DNA of 6,593 nucleotides from positions 1 to 6,593 of the forward strand of contig CAAGRM010000026.1 of the NCBI GenBank assembly GCA_900772675.1. The letters are read 5' to 3'. Both the position numbers and the translations under genes were made by a program. Positions 6,559 to 6,593 of this stretch are shown here, in pieces (position 1 is the stretch's first letter; each line of letters opens with the position of its first letter). Below the pieces are notes generated by a model. That model saw only the letters and a list, made by a program, of their open reading frames with translations. It was not told where the DNA came from and ran no database searches. This DNA is from Lachnospiraceae bacterium (GTDB lineage: Bacteria; Bacillota; Clostridia; Lachnospirales; Lachnospiraceae).

Positions 6559-6593
6559 CCCCTGCTTATTGCTTTTCGCAATGGCAACAGGGG
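6559..6593. repeat. Inverted repeat at the window edge
   Basis: CCCCTG (6559-6564) is complementary to CAGGGG (6588-6593), with an inner ATTGC/GCAAT pairing around TTTTC. The outer arm reaches the last base of the window, so it may continue. On the minus strand it lacks a T-run after the stem, so a terminator of an upstream gene is not supported. Confidence 0.5.

Larger units (their letters stand above)
6420..6593. other. Intergenic region rich in inverted repeats
   Basis: This 174-base stretch holds four inverted repeats and the ribosome binding site of the first gene. I found no convincing -35/-10 pair on the minus strand, so the operon promoter is either weakly conserved or beyond the window. 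One minus-strand frame is open from the edge to a TAG at 6478-6480 (37 codons visible). It could be the tail of an upstream gene, but it runs straight through the palindromes and is more likely chance. Confidence 0.6.

Noticed and set aside
6559..6593. Intrinsic terminator of an upstream gene
   Set aside because: The stem is interrupted and no T-run follows it on the minus strand.

Overview
The window most likely comes from a Firmicute of class Clostridia, probably a Lachnospiraceae-type gut anaerobe. This is inferred from strong AGGAGG-type ribosome binding sites, middling GC content, a Gram-positive lipoprotein with an LTGC lipobox, and families common in that group (paired zinc-ribbon membrane proteins, secreted TPM-domain proteins). 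No rRNA or housekeeping marker is present to prove the taxon.

All six recognisable genes lie on the minus strand and are read from right to left. In transcription order they are: (1) 6419-5322, a double zinc-ribbon protein with one C-terminal membrane segment; (2) 5304-4480, a secreted, membrane-anchored TPM-domain protein; (3) 4446-3043, a lipoprotein with a pentapeptide repeat after its lipid anchor; (4) 3020-1398, a second, longer double zinc-ribbon protein with about five membrane segments; (5) 1364-540, a short TMEM43-like membrane protein; (6) 543-13, a small N-terminally anchored protein of unknown function. Gaps between genes are 17-33 bases, the last pair overlap by ATGA, and no terminator is visible between them, so they look like one transcription unit. 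The window ends 12 bases after the last stop codon, so the operon's 3' end is not seen.

Upstream of gene 1, 6420-6593 holds no convincing gene. It carries a run of inverted repeats, including a 73-base block (6480-6552) that can fold as a closed two-hairpin junction. This looks like a dispersed intergenic repeat or a structured leader. No clear -35/-10 promoter could be picked out there.

The gene set is a cell-envelope set: cytosolic zinc ribbons attached to membrane domains (1 and 4), outward-facing TPM, lipoprotein and anchored domains (2, 3 and 6), and a TMEM43-like membrane protein (5). The two zinc-ribbon proteins share cysteine spacing and several motifs along their length and are clearly paralogues. 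A reasonable inference is a membrane-associated complex or envelope-stress module, but the sequence shows no enzyme with an obvious substrate and the function is unknown.
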